Below, piece after piece: positions 42,663 to 50,941 of a stretch of DNA of 52,262 nt. The DNA lies in assembly GCF_000783395.1 (NCBI RefSeq), contig NZ_JSFK01000043.1, forward strand, positions 1 through 52,262. Reading direction: 5' to 3'. Each line of letters opens with the position of its first letter. Within the stretch, counting starts at the first letter, position 1. The notes below the pieces were generated by a model. It worked only from the letters and a program-made list of their open reading frames with translations. It was not told the DNA's origin and did not search any database. A program made the translations under genes and the position numbers. This DNA is from Pseudomonas chlororaphis. GTDB lineage: Bacteria > Pseudomonadota > Gammaproteobacteria > Pseudomonadales > Pseudomonadaceae.

Positions 42663-43094
42663 TTATGTACCGCTGGCGGTGCAGCCTTTTGGCGAATAGT
42701 CCGGTGCCACCGTGGTAGCACAGCTCCAGACACCGGCGCCGGTACCCGAAGAGCGCGTCAGCGTAATGGTTTTACCCAGCACTGGTGCCGGGGCATTGGC
42801 GATCGTACACACGATCGATCCCGCGCCGTCAGCGGCGGTACCTGTGGCCGACAATGCACAGTTGGATGTAGTGGTCACCGCATCCCCCTTCACGATTGCG
42901 AGGGTAGGATTTGTGCCTTGGTTGATGGTGTCTTCAAACGGCACCTTCAGCGCACTGATTTCCGCCAGCCCCGCCGTCACCTTCGACCGCGCCTGATACT
43001 TGGAATATTGCGGCAAGGCGATGGTCGCCAGAATCCCGATGATCGCCACCACGATCAACAGCTCGATCAGCGTAAAACCTTGTTGTTTTTTCAT
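42663..43094 (-). CDS. pilA: Type IV pilin, major subunit
   Basis: A 143-residue class IVa pilin. The leader MKKQQG is cut before Phe7 by PilD, which also methylates it; Glu11 is the conserved E5 of the mature pilin in the FTLIELLIVVAIIGILATIALPQY helix. The globular domain has four Cys (79, 96, 125, 138); the last pair probably forms the D-loop disulphide. The start at 43094 is fixed by GGAG 7 bases upstream. It is divergent from pilB. Confidence 0.95.
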   Translation of the reverse strand: MKKQQGFTLIELLIVVAIIGILATIALPQYSKYQARSKVTAGLAEISALKVPFEDTINQGTNPTLAIVKGDAVTTTSNCALSATGTAADGAGSIVCTIANAPAPVLGKTITLTRSSGTGAGVWSCATTVAPDYSPKGCTASGT

Positions 43095-43142
43095 AGACAC
43101 GCTCCATGCATGAGTCGAAATCTCATGATCTGAAAGGGACTC

Positions 43143-43159
43143 AGCATAGGCCATGCCAA
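43143..43159 (-). promoter_or_regulatory. Sigma54 promoter of pilA
   Basis: Minus-strand TTGGCATGGCCTATGCT has GG-N10-GC spacing and lies about 50 bases upstream of the ATG. pilA is classically activated by PilS/PilR with sigma54; pilSR are not in this window. Confidence 0.8.
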
Positions 43160-43320
43160 TGCCTTCGAAGCCCCGCCCCTTGGGCGCGAACCACATACAT
43201 CGCCATTTCCTACAACCCGCAACCGCACTATCTGACACTTTTTGTCACCTGTACTGGCCGTGTTTGGCGCTGTCACTTGACTAGGCTATAAGTCATGAAC
43301 TGCAAGCGTGCGGAATCCCC

Positions 43321-45021
43321 ATGAATGACATCGCTCTGAGCGGTCTGGCCAAGCAATTGGTGCAGGCCGAACTGCTGACCGAAAAAAGCGCCCAGCAAGC
43401 CTGGCAACAGGCCCAGCGCAATCGTTTGTCGCTGGTCAGCTATCTGGTGCAGAACAAACTGGTCAAGAGCTGGCAGGTCGCCGAGATCGCCAGCGAGCAT
43501 TTCGGCATGGCGTTCCTTGATCTCAATTGCCTCGACAAGGAAACCCAGCCCAAAGGCCTGGTCAGCGAAAAACTGGTGCGTCAGCACCATGCCCTGCCCC
43601 TGTGGCGGCGCGGCAATAAACTGTTCGTGGGCATTTCCGACCCGAGCAATCATCAAGCGATCAACGACATTCAGTTCAGCACCGGACTGAGCACCGAAGC
43701 CATTCTGGTCGAGGACGACAAGCTCACCGATGCCATCGAAAAATTTTTCGACACCCACACCAGTGGCCTGGAAGACATGGCCGATGTCGATCTCGACGGC
43801 CTCGATGTCGAATCCATCGACGACAGCAAGCAAGACACGATTGGCGGACTCGACGCCGACGATGCGCCGGTGGTGCGTTTTGTTCACAAGATGTTGCTCG
43901 ATGCGATCAAAAGCGGTTCTTCTGATTTGCACTTCGAGCCCTACGAGAAGAACTACCGGGTACGAGTGCGCACCGACGGCATCCTGCGCGAGGTGGCCAA
44001 ACCGCCGATTCAACTGGCCGGGCGCATCGCCGCACGTTTGAAAGTCATGGCCAGTCTCGATATTTCGGAGCGGCGCAAGCCGCAGGACGGGCGAATCAAG
44101 ATGCGCCTGTCGAAGAGCAAGTCGATCGATTTCCGCGTCAACACCCTGCCGACGCTGTGGGGGGAAAAAGTGGTGATCCGGATTCTCGACCCTTCCAGCG
44201 CACAGATCGGCATCGACGCGCTTGGTTACGAACCCGCGCAGAAAGAACTGTACATGGCCGCGCTCAAGCAGCCCCAAGGCATGATTCTGGTCACCGGCCC
44301 CACCGGCTCGGGGAAAACCGTATCGCTGTACACCGGCCTGAATATCCTCAATACCGTCGACATCAATATCTCCACCGCCGAGGACCCGGTGGAGATCAAT
44401 ATGGAAGGCATCAATCAGGTCAACGTCAATCCCAAGCAAGGGCTCGATTTTGCCCAAGCGCTGCGCTCGTTTCTGCGTCAGGATCCGGACGTGATCATGG
44501 TCGGCGAGATCCGCGATCTGGAAACCGCCGAGATCGCGATCAAAGCCGCGCAGACCGGTCACCTGGTGCTCTCGACCCTGCACACCAACAGCGCCGCGGA
44601 AACCCTGACGCGCCTGCACAACATGGGTATTCCCGGCTTCAACATCGCCACCTCGGTCAGCCTGATCATTGCCCAGCGCCTGGCGCGCAAACTGTGCAGT
44701 CACTGCAAGAAAGCCATCGAGATCCCGCGCGAAACCTTGATCAAGGAAGGTTTCCCCGAGGAACGCATCGGCCATTTCACGATCTACGAGCCGGTCGGTT
44801 GCGATCACTGCAACGGCGGCTACAAAGGACGCGTGGGGATATATGAAGTGGTGAAGAACACACCAGCACTGCAACACTTGATCATGGCCGAAGGCAACTC
44901 GCTGGAAATCGACCTGCAGATGCGCCGCGACGGCTTCGACGACCTGCGCACCTCCGGGCTGCACAAGGCCATGCAAGGCATCACCAGCCTTGAAGAAATC
45001 AACCGGGTCACCAAGGACTGA
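43321..45021 (+). CDS. pilB: Type IV pilus assembly ATPase
   Basis: A 566-residue hexameric extension motor. An N-terminal GspE-N domain (about 1-150) precedes the ATPase core with Walker A GPTGSGKT, an Asp box, Walker B and His box. A zinc site with two CxxC pairs (CSHC and CDHC) lies near the C-terminus, as in GspE/PilB. No truncation. It drives pilus extension together with PilC and PilD, encoded next. Confidence 0.96.
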   Translation: MNDIALSGLAKQLVQAELLTEKSAQQAWQQAQRNRLSLVSYLVQNKLVKSWQVAEIASEHFGMAFLDLNCLDKETQPKGLVSEKLVRQHHALPLWRRGNKLFVGISDPSNHQAINDIQFSTGLSTEAILVEDDKLTDAIEKFFDTHTSGLEDMADVDLDGLDVESIDDSKQDTIGGLDADDAPVVRFVHKMLLDAIKSGSSDLHFEPYEKNYRVRVRTDGILREVAKPPIQLAGRIAARLKVMASLDISERRKPQDGRIKMRLSKSKSIDFRVNTLPTLWGEKVVIRILDPSSAQIGIDALGYEPAQKELYMAALKQPQGMILVTGPTGSGKTVSLYTGLNILNTVDINISTAEDPVEINMEGINQVNVNPKQGLDFAQALRSFLRQDPDVIMVGEIRDLETAEIAIKAAQTGHLVLSTLHTNSAAETLTRLHNMGIPGFNIATSVSLIIAQRLARKLCSHCKKAIEIPRETLIKEGFPEERIGHFTIYEPVGCDHCNGGYKGRVGIYEVVKNTPALQHLIMAEGNSLEIDLQMRRDGFDDLRTSGLHKAMQGITSLEEINRVTKD

Positions 45022-45023
45022 AC

Positions 45024-46241
45024 ATGGCGGTCAAGGCAGCGAAAATCAGTATCTATGCCTGGGAAGGTACGGACAGGAAAGGCAGTAAAGTCACTGGCGA
45101 GTTGAGCGGACAGAACCCGGCACTGATCAAGGCACAACTGCGTAAACAGGGGATCAATCCCGGCAAGGTGCGCAAGAAGTCCGCGTCGTTGTTGAGTTTT
45201 GGCAAACGCATCAAGGCCCAGGACATCGCTCTGTTCACCCGGCAGATGGCGACCATGATGAAGGCCGGAGTGCCGCTGCTGCAGTCGTTCGACATCATTG
45301 GCGAAGGCTTTGAAAACCCGGCCATGCGCAAGCTGGTGGACGAGGTCAAACAGGAGGTCGCGGCCGGTAACAGCTTCGCCACAGCCCTGCGCAAGAAGCC
45401 GCAGTATTTCGACGAGTTGTATTGCAATCTGGTCGATGCGGGCGAGCAGTCCGGCGCGCTCGACACCTTGCTGGAACGTGTCGCGACTTATAAGGAAAAG
45501 AGCGAACGGCTCAAGGCCAAGATCAAGAAAGCCATGACTTACCCCACCGCCGTGGTGCTGGTGGCTGCGGTGGTGACCGGGATTCTGCTGGTGAAAGTGG
45601 TGCCGCAATTTCAATCCGTGTTTTCCGGTTTCGGCGCTGAGTTGCCAGCGTTCACCCTGATGGTGATCAGCCTTTCGGAGTTCATGCAGCAATGGTGGTG
45701 GGCGATTCTCGGTGCGCTGGTCGCGGCGATTTTCGGCACCCGTCACGCACTGAAAACCTCCCAGGCGCTACGTGATCGCAAAGACACCTGGCTGTTGAAA
45801 CTGCCCTTGGTCGGCACGCTGATGTACAAGTCAGCGGTAGCCCGTTTTGCCCGAACCCTGTCGACCACGTTTGCTGCCGGTGTACCGCTGGTGGAAGCGC
45901 TCGACTCAGTGGCCGGCGCCACCGGTAACGTTGTCTTCAAGCGTGCCGTGCTGCGGATCCGCCAGGACGTCTCCACCGGCATGCAGCTGAATTTCTCGAT
46001 GCGCAGCACCGGGGTCTTCCCCAACATGGCCGTGCAGATGACGGCGATTGGCGAAGAGTCCGGCGCGCTGGACGAGATGCTCGACAAGGTCGCGGGGTTT
46101 TACGAAGAGGAAGTGGATAACATGGTCGACAACCTCACCAGCCTGATGGAGCCGTTCATCATGGTGGTGCTAGGCGTTATCGTCGGTGGGCTGGTGGTGG
46201 CCATGTACCTGCCGATCTTCCAACTCGGCTCAGCGATCTGA
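45024..46241 (+). CDS. pilC: Type IV pilus inner-membrane platform protein
   Basis: A 405-residue GspF/PilC protein with two repeated T2SSF domains (about residues 70-195 and 273-395), each leading to membrane helices, such as LFTRQMATMMKAGVPLLQSF and ARFARTLSTTFAAGVPLVEAL. It is the membrane platform between PilB and the pilin. It starts 2 bases after the pilB stop. Confidence 0.96.
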   Translation: MAVKAAKISIYAWEGTDRKGSKVTGELSGQNPALIKAQLRKQGINPGKVRKKSASLLSFGKRIKAQDIALFTRQMATMMKAGVPLLQSFDIIGEGFENPAMRKLVDEVKQEVAAGNSFATALRKKPQYFDELYCNLVDAGEQSGALDTLLERVATYKEKSERLKAKIKKAMTYPTAVVLVAAVVTGILLVKVVPQFQSVFSGFGAELPAFTLMVISLSEFMQQWWWAILGALVAAIFGTRHALKTSQALRDRKDTWLLKLPLVGTLMYKSAVARFARTLSTTFAAGVPLVEALDSVAGATGNVVFKRAVLRIRQDVSTGMQLNFSMRSTGVFPNMAVQMTAIGEESGALDEMLDKVAGFYEEEVDNMVDNLTSLMEPFIMVVLGVIVGGLVVAMYLPIFQLGSAI

Positions 46242-46242
46242 C

Positions 46243-47115
46243 ATGCCTATCGACGAACTGTTTGCCCTGTATCCGCTGGCCTTTGTGTTCACTGCCCTGC
46301 TGCTGGGTCTGGTGGTCGGCAGCTTTCTCAACGTGCTGATCTGGCGCCTGCCGAAAATGCTCGAACGCGATTGGCGCCAGCAGGCCCGTGACGTGCTCGG
46401 TTTGCCCGGCGAAACGCCGCTGCCCACCTACAACCTGATGCTGCCGCACTCCGAGTGCCCACATTGCGCCCATCGCATTCGCCCGTGGGAGAACGTTCCC
46501 CTGCTCAGTTATCTGTGGCTGCGCGGGCGTTGTTCAGCTTGCGCCGCGCCGATCAGCAAACGATATCCGCTGACCGAACTGGCTTGCGGGCTGCTCTCTG
46601 CCTTCATCGCCTGGCATATCGGCTTCGGTTGGTCGGCATGCCTGCTGATTGTCCTGACGTGGGGTTTGCTGGCGATGAGTCTGATCGACACCGAACATCA
46701 GCTGCTACCTGATGTGCTGGTGCTGCCGTTGTTGTGGCTGGGGTTGATCGTCAACAGTTTCGGCCTGTTCGTGTCGTTGCACGATGCGCTGTGGGGCGCG
46801 GTGGCCGGTTACCTGACGCTGTGGTCGGTGTTCTGGCTGTTCAAACTGCTGACCGGCAAGGACGGCATCGGTCACGGTGATTTCAAGTTGCTGGCGCTGC
46901 TCGGCGCGTGGGGCGGCTGGCAGATTCTGCCGCTGACCATCCTCCTGTCATCGCTGGTGGGCGCCATTATCGGGGTGGTTTTACTGCGCTTGCGCAATGA
47001 GAAAACCTCCACGCCGATACCCTTTGGCCCGTGGCTGGCAATTGCTGGCTGGATTGCCTTGCTCTGGGGTGGTCAAATAACCGACTTCTATTGGCAGTTT
47101 GTCGGTTTGAAATGA
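46243..47115 (+). CDS. pilD: Prepilin peptidase / N-methyltransferase
   Basis: A 290-residue membrane aspartic protease that cleaves and N-methylates prepilins and type II pseudopilins. A cytoplasmic zinc domain has C72, C75, C97 and C100. The catalytic aspartates are D149 (SLIDTEHQLLPD) and D213 in GHGDFKL; both are intact. The start at 46243 lies 1 base after the pilC stop. Its stop overlaps the coaE start. Confidence 0.96.
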   Translation: MPIDELFALYPLAFVFTALLLGLVVGSFLNVLIWRLPKMLERDWRQQARDVLGLPGETPLPTYNLMLPHSECPHCAHRIRPWENVPLLSYLWLRGRCSACAAPISKRYPLTELACGLLSAFIAWHIGFGWSACLLIVLTWGLLAMSLIDTEHQLLPDVLVLPLLWLGLIVNSFGLFVSLHDALWGAVAGYLTLWSVFWLFKLLTGKDGIGHGDFKLLALLGAWGGWQILPLTILLSSLVGAIIGVVLLRLRNEKTSTPIPFGPWLAIAGWIALLWGGQITDFYWQFVGLK

Positions 47116-47735
47116 ATACCCCTGTGGAAAAACCCTGGATTCTCGGCCTCACCGGTGGCATCGGCAGCGGCAAAAGCGCGGCAGCTCAGCACTTCATTGA
47201 TCTGGGTGTCCACGTGGTGGATGCCGATCACGCGGCGCGTTGGGTGGTTGAACCCGGGCGTCCGGCGCTGGCGAAAATTGCCGAACACTTCGGCCCCGGT
47301 GTGCTGCAGGCCGATGGCACGCTGGACCGCGCAGCTCTGCGCAAACTGATCTTCGAAGTACCGGAGCAACGCCGCTGGCTCGAAGCCCTGCTGCATCCGT
47401 TGATCGCCGAGGAAATCGCTCATCATCTGGCGCTGGCAAAATCGCCTTACGCGATTCTGGTTTCGCCACTGTTGATCGAATCCGGGCAATACGCGATGAC
47501 CCAGCGCATCCTGGTGATCGACGCCCCGCAACAATTGCAGATCGAACGCACCTTGCAGCGTGACCAGACCAGCGAGCAGCAGGTTCAGGCGATCCTCAAG
47601 GCTCAGTCGAGCCGCGAAGACCGTGTGAGCCGTGCCGACGACGTGGTGGTCAATGACCGCGACCTCGCCTGGTTGCACAGCGAGGTCGAGCGCCTGCATC
47701 ACTTTTACCTGACTTTATCCGGAGGCCAAGCATGA
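47112..47735 (+). CDS. coaE: Dephospho-CoA kinase
   Basis: A 207-residue P-loop kinase for the last step of coenzyme A synthesis, dephospho-CoA to CoA. Walker A is GGIGSGKS (15-22) and the family DADHAAR and LLHPLI segments are present. It joins the pilD operon by a 4-base overlap. The early pantothenate genes panBCD are also in this window. Confidence 0.96.
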   Translation: MNTPVEKPWILGLTGGIGSGKSAAAQHFIDLGVHVVDADHAARWVVEPGRPALAKIAEHFGPGVLQADGTLDRAALRKLIFEVPEQRRWLEALLHPLIAEEIAHHLALAKSPYAILVSPLLIESGQYAMTQRILVIDAPQQLQIERTLQRDQTSEQQVQAILKAQSSREDRVSRADDVVVNDRDLAWLHSEVERLHHFYLTLSGGQA

Positions 47736-47932
47736 GCCAGATCCCCACCGTTGAATGCCCGACCTGCGGCGCCCCCGTGGAATTCACCCGCGAAAACAAG
47801 TTTCGGCCGTTCTGCTCTAATCGCTGCAAGCTGATCGACCTCGGCGCCTGGGCGTCGGAGGAACACAAGATTCCGGTCGCACCGGATGCCGAGGACGAGC
47901 TGTTTTCCGGCGATTTCGATCCGCGCCACTGA
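47732..47932 (+). CDS. yacG: DNA gyrase inhibitor YacG
   Basis: A 66-residue zinc protein with ligands C9, C12, C28 and C32 (CPTCGAP and FCSNRCK). E. coli YacG binds GyrB and inhibits gyrase. The start overlaps the coaE stop (ATGA); coaE-yacG pairing is usual in gammaproteobacteria. It is convergent with the next gene, with 5 bases between stops. Confidence 0.94.
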   Translation: MSQIPTVECPTCGAPVEFTRENKFRPFCSNRCKLIDLGAWASEEHKIPVAPDAEDELFSGDFDPRH

Positions 47933-47937
47933 TCCTC

Positions 47938-48153
47938 TCAAGGCCGCATAAAGCCGTAGTCCTGATTGTCGTCGAGGTTTTCCGCCAGAAAACGCAACTC
48001 GTCGGCCAGGTCTTCGGCGTTGCGCACAGCCTTGCTCTGCTGCACCACCGCACTGAGCAAGGCACGCAAACTCAACCCCGGGTCAAAGCCCACCTCCTGC
48101 GCCATGTCCAGACTCTGCCGGGTCTCCTGCCTTGCCCACTCGTAAACACTCAT
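47938..48153 (-). CDS. Small conserved Pseudomonas protein
   Basis: A 71-residue soluble protein (MSVYEWARQET...) that I recognise as a conserved pseudomonad hypothetical but cannot assign. It is acidic and helical. The start at 48153 is supported by AGGAG 8 bases upstream. It is probably the last gene of an operon with the CbiM-like permease, 65 bases upstream. Confidence 0.75.
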   Translation of the reverse strand: MSVYEWARQETRQSLDMAQEVGFDPGLSLRALLSAVVQQSKAVRNAEDLADELRFLAENLDDNQDYGFMRP

Positions 48154-48218
48154 GCCGCTGCTCCTGAAGGAATTTGCGCGAGCATGAAATTTCCCGCGTC
48201 TGGCGGGTTTGATGTGGA

Positions 48219-48908
48219 TCAAGACTTGGGATCGTCGTCCTTCCACGGCGCCGAAAGGTAGCGCGTGCGGTTGAACGTCTCCAGCCATTCCGGGCTGAAT
48301 ACCACCAGCGCACTGACGATCATGCCGTTGATGAACGCCTCGGGAAATATGATCAGCCACAAGTAACCGATAAAGTCTTCCAGCCACTCCGGCATGGCGA
48401 AGAGGCCGTCATACCACAGCAGCGTCAGACTGAGGATCAGGCACAACAAGGCTGACAGCGCGGCGGCAAAAAATCCGGAACAGAAAATGTACACAAACGG
48501 ATTGCGCGGTTGAGCACGCTCGACGAGGATCGCCACGCACTCGGTGACCAGCACCGGCAGCAAAATGAACAAGGCACCATTAACCCCCATCGCCGCGAGA
48601 TCCTGACGCCCGAGCAGCACCAGGCCGATCTGTGCCACCAGCCCGCCAATGATCGCCAGCGGCCAGTCCAGCAGCAGGGTCACCGCCGTCATGCCCAGAA
48701 AGTGATACGACACGCCCGTGTCGAAATCCCTGCGCATCAACCACAACAGAAACAACGCAAACACGGTGCCGAACAGCAGATGCTGACGCCGGCTGTCGCT
48801 GAACAACTCGACCCACGGCGCCCGTACGATCGCCCACAGCAGCACCGGCAGATAAACCAGCCAGCCCAGCAGCAGACTTTCAGTCGCCAGCACCTCGATG
48901 CCGATCAT
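48219..48908 (-). CDS. CbiM-like energy-coupling-factor permease, orphan
   Basis: A 229-residue membrane protein with about seven helices of the CbiM/NikM family, substrate-binding components of Ni/Co ECF transporters. No T or ATPase subunits are adjacent. The usual N-terminal metal-binding MHI motif is missing (the start reads MIGIEVLATESLL), so metal transport is doubtful. It overlaps the preceding gene by ATGA. Confidence 0.75.
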   Translation of the reverse strand: MIGIEVLATESLLLGWLVYLPVLLWAIVRAPWVELFSDSRRQHLLFGTVFALFLLWLMRRDFDTGVSYHFLGMTAVTLLLDWPLAIIGGLVAQIGLVLLGRQDLAAMGVNGALFILLPVLVTECVAILVERAQPRNPFVYIFCSGFFAAALSALLCLILSLTLLWYDGLFAMPEWLEDFIGYLWLIIFPEAFINGMIVSALVVFSPEWLETFNRTRYLSAPWKDDDPKS

Positions 48909-49372
48909 GGGCGCGCCTTCTCCAGTGCCTCGCGCAGGTCGCTCGCGTTGGCGTATTCACGTTGCGAGAGGAATCGACCGTCCTTGAGTTGCAACCACAA
49001 CACCTGCCCTTCTGCGCCGGGATAGCGCGAAGCGACCCGCCCCTCTCGATCAAGCATCACTCGGTAGTGATAGTCGCGCATGGCCGGTACGGCAAACATT
49101 CTGGCAATCAGCGCTGGCATACGCTGGATATCGGCAACGAACACCGCGTGGCGCGCCTCCAGATAGCCCTTGGGCTGATCTTTCAACGCTTCCTTGATCA
49201 GCTTGGCACCGTCCATATCCCGCGCCACTAGCAGCGTCGTCGTGCTGTCGTCGAGGGTGAAGGGCTGCTCGTACTGATCAAGCAACGTCCAGGGTGCAAG
49301 ACGCTCGCCGGTTTCGAGTGCATGGGCAAACAGCGGAAAAACAGCAAACAGCAGCAGCCAGCGAAATTTCAC
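48905..49372 (-). CDS. Exported thioredoxin-fold-like protein
   Basis: A 155-residue protein with a signal peptide (residues 1-18, ending FAHA). The mature part resembles YtfJ/thioredoxin-like domains (APWTLLDQYEQPFTLDDSTTTLLVA, then YHYRVMLDREGRV) but contains no Cys, so it is not a redox thioredoxin. Pseudomonas homologues are sometimes annotated as FAD/FMN-containing dehydrogenase, which the sequence does not support. It is coupled to the CbiM-like gene by ATGA, suggesting a joint role. Confidence 0.7.
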   Translation of the reverse strand: MKFRWLLLFAVFPLFAHALETGERLAPWTLLDQYEQPFTLDDSTTTLLVARDMDGAKLIKEALKDQPKGYLEARHAVFVADIQRMPALIARMFAVPAMRDYHYRVMLDREGRVASRYPGAEGQVLWLQLKDGRFLSQREYANASDLREALEKARP

Positions 49373-49502
49373 GATAAGTCCTCACGGTTTGACGCAAACA
49401 ATCGATTTCCATGAGTCTACACCGCCCTTCTCGACTGCCCACTGATGCACTTTGCCGCGTAACGCTTTCAGCTTGTCGCATTTGAACGCTAAGCTTGGGC
49501 TT

Positions 49503-50129
49503 ATGGATGACTCAGATTATTTACGCCTGCTGACCATCGCGGCCGAGCAGGCCAACGCCTTTCTGTCCAATGCCCGCAAATGGGAGCGTGAGCGTTGGGT
49601 CTGCCAACGCCTGCTGCAAGGCTTGAACATTCCCTACCGCGCCGACGAATTCGCGCCGGCCGGCGAACCGCCGGATGTGCTGTTTCGCGATGCCAATTTC
49701 GAGGTGTTCTTCGTGCTCGACGAGGGACGCCGGCTCAACGACGAATGGCGCGATGAACTGCAGCGCCGCCGCAGCGCCTTTTCCCTCAGCCAACTGGTGC
49801 GCCGCGAAGCCAAGCCCAAGCGGATTCCGGCTAACGAATTTCTACTGCGACTGGCGCCGACCTTGCGCAAAAAAGCGCACAACTACAAGGAACGCGGCAT
49901 GGATCTGGGCGAACTGGATATCATCGCCTTCGCCAGTCTTAAACGTGAGGTGCTGGATCTGAACAGCCATTTCCCCCCGCCTACCGAATATTTGCGCCAG
50001 GGCTGGCGCTCGCTGTCGCTGGTCGGCCCGACCTTTGCCCGCGTGCTGTTCGCCCACCCGGACGCACCGGACTTCCTGCGCAGCAACCTCGGTCGCAGTA
50101 TCGTTTTCGATGTCGGGATCAGCCTGTGA
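49503..50129 (+). CDS. DUF1780 protein
   Basis: A 208-residue soluble protein of the DUF1780 family, a Pseudomonas-centred family with a restriction-endonuclease-like fold. A charged helical N-terminus (ANAFLSNARKWERERWVCQRLL) leads to FRDANFEVFFVLDEGRRLNDEWRDELQRRR. I cannot assign a catalytic set with confidence. The start at 49503 (MDDSDYL) is the family start. The next gene begins with GTG overlapping its stop. Confidence 0.82.
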   Translation: MDDSDYLRLLTIAAEQANAFLSNARKWERERWVCQRLLQGLNIPYRADEFAPAGEPPDVLFRDANFEVFFVLDEGRRLNDEWRDELQRRRSAFSLSQLVRREAKPKRIPANEFLLRLAPTLRKKAHNYKERGMDLGELDIIAFASLKREVLDLNSHFPPPTEYLRQGWRSLSLVGPTFARVLFAHPDAPDFLRSNLGRSIVFDVGISL

Positions 50130-50653
50130 CGCCGCTGCAGCAATTGATTGCCGATGTGCCACAGACTGGGTGTGTGCGCTGGATCGGCGTGCGTCCGGAA
50201 TCCCGCGGGCCGATGATCGAACTTGATGCGGTGGAAGCGCGGCTGGAAGCAGGGCTGACCGGCGACCACGCCCGCCCCGGTGTGCGTAACGCGCGGCAGG
50301 TGACCCTGATCCAATGGGAACATTTGGGGGTGATCAGCGCACTGATGGGGCGCCCTGATGATCAACCGGTCAGACCTGAAGATCTGCGGCGCAATCTCGT
50401 TATCAGCGGTATCAATTTGTTTAGTCTCAAGGGTCGGCGCTTTCGTATCGGTCAGGCAATATTCGAAACCACGGGCTGGTGTCAGCCCTGCGCACGGCTG
50501 CAGAACAACCTCGGCCCGGGCACCTTTCAAGCGGTGCGCGGGCATGGCGGAATTACCGCGCGGGTGTTACAAAGCGGGATCATTCGCCTCGAAGACCGGG
50601 TGAGCGTCGAGCCGGTTCCGGACAGCGGCTATGCTGCGTTCAACCCCGGATAA
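50126..50653 (+). CDS. MOSC-domain protein
   Basis: A 175-residue MOSC protein, the C-terminal domain type of molybdenum-cofactor sulfurase. The conserved Cys pair lies in GWCQPCAR (about residues 117-124), and RRNLVISGINLFSLKG with GDHARPG (46-52) fits the family. Homologues handle Moco or N-hydroxylated substrates. The GTG start at 50126 overlaps the DUF1780 TGA. MsrP in this window is a Moco enzyme, but a direct link is not implied. Confidence 0.88.
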   Translation: MTPLQQLIADVPQTGCVRWIGVRPESRGPMIELDAVEARLEAGLTGDHARPGVRNARQVTLIQWEHLGVISALMGRPDDQPVRPEDLRRNLVISGINLFSLKGRRFRIGQAIFETTGWCQPCARLQNNLGPGTFQAVRGHGGITARVLQSGIIRLEDRVSVEPVPDSGYAAFNPG

Positions 50654-50704
50654 AAACCGCTGTAGCTTCTGTCCATTCAGCAACGTCTACCTGACGAGGC
50701 AAAT

Positions 50705-50878
50705 ATGACCAGCCGCCTGAACCCCGAAGACCAGAAACATGTCGAAGAGTACCTGCAACTGTCCCAACACCGAGTCGAGCGCCGGCCTTTCCGGCCGTGG
50801 ATGCTCCTCGTGCTGGTGCTGGCAGTGACCATTGGTCTGGGCCTGTTGAGCCGATTTATCAGTTACCTGACGCTATGA
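50705..50878 (+). CDS. DUF3094 small membrane protein
   Basis: A 57-residue protein: a charged N-terminal half (MTSRLNPEDQKHVEEYLQLS...) followed by one C-terminal membrane helix (residues 32-55, WMLLVLVLAVTIGLGLL). It matches the DUF3094 family of pseudomonads. GAGG lies 6 bases before the ATG. It precedes ndh by 63 bases; no function is known. Confidence 0.85.
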   Translation: MTSRLNPEDQKHVEEYLQLSQHRVERRPFRPWMLLVLVLAVTIGLGLLSRFISYLTL

Positions 50879-50941
50879 GCAGCCTCGCGCTCGCTTGGGT
50901 AACCGCACCGATTTCCTTTAAAAACCTTGCGAGTTATCCCT

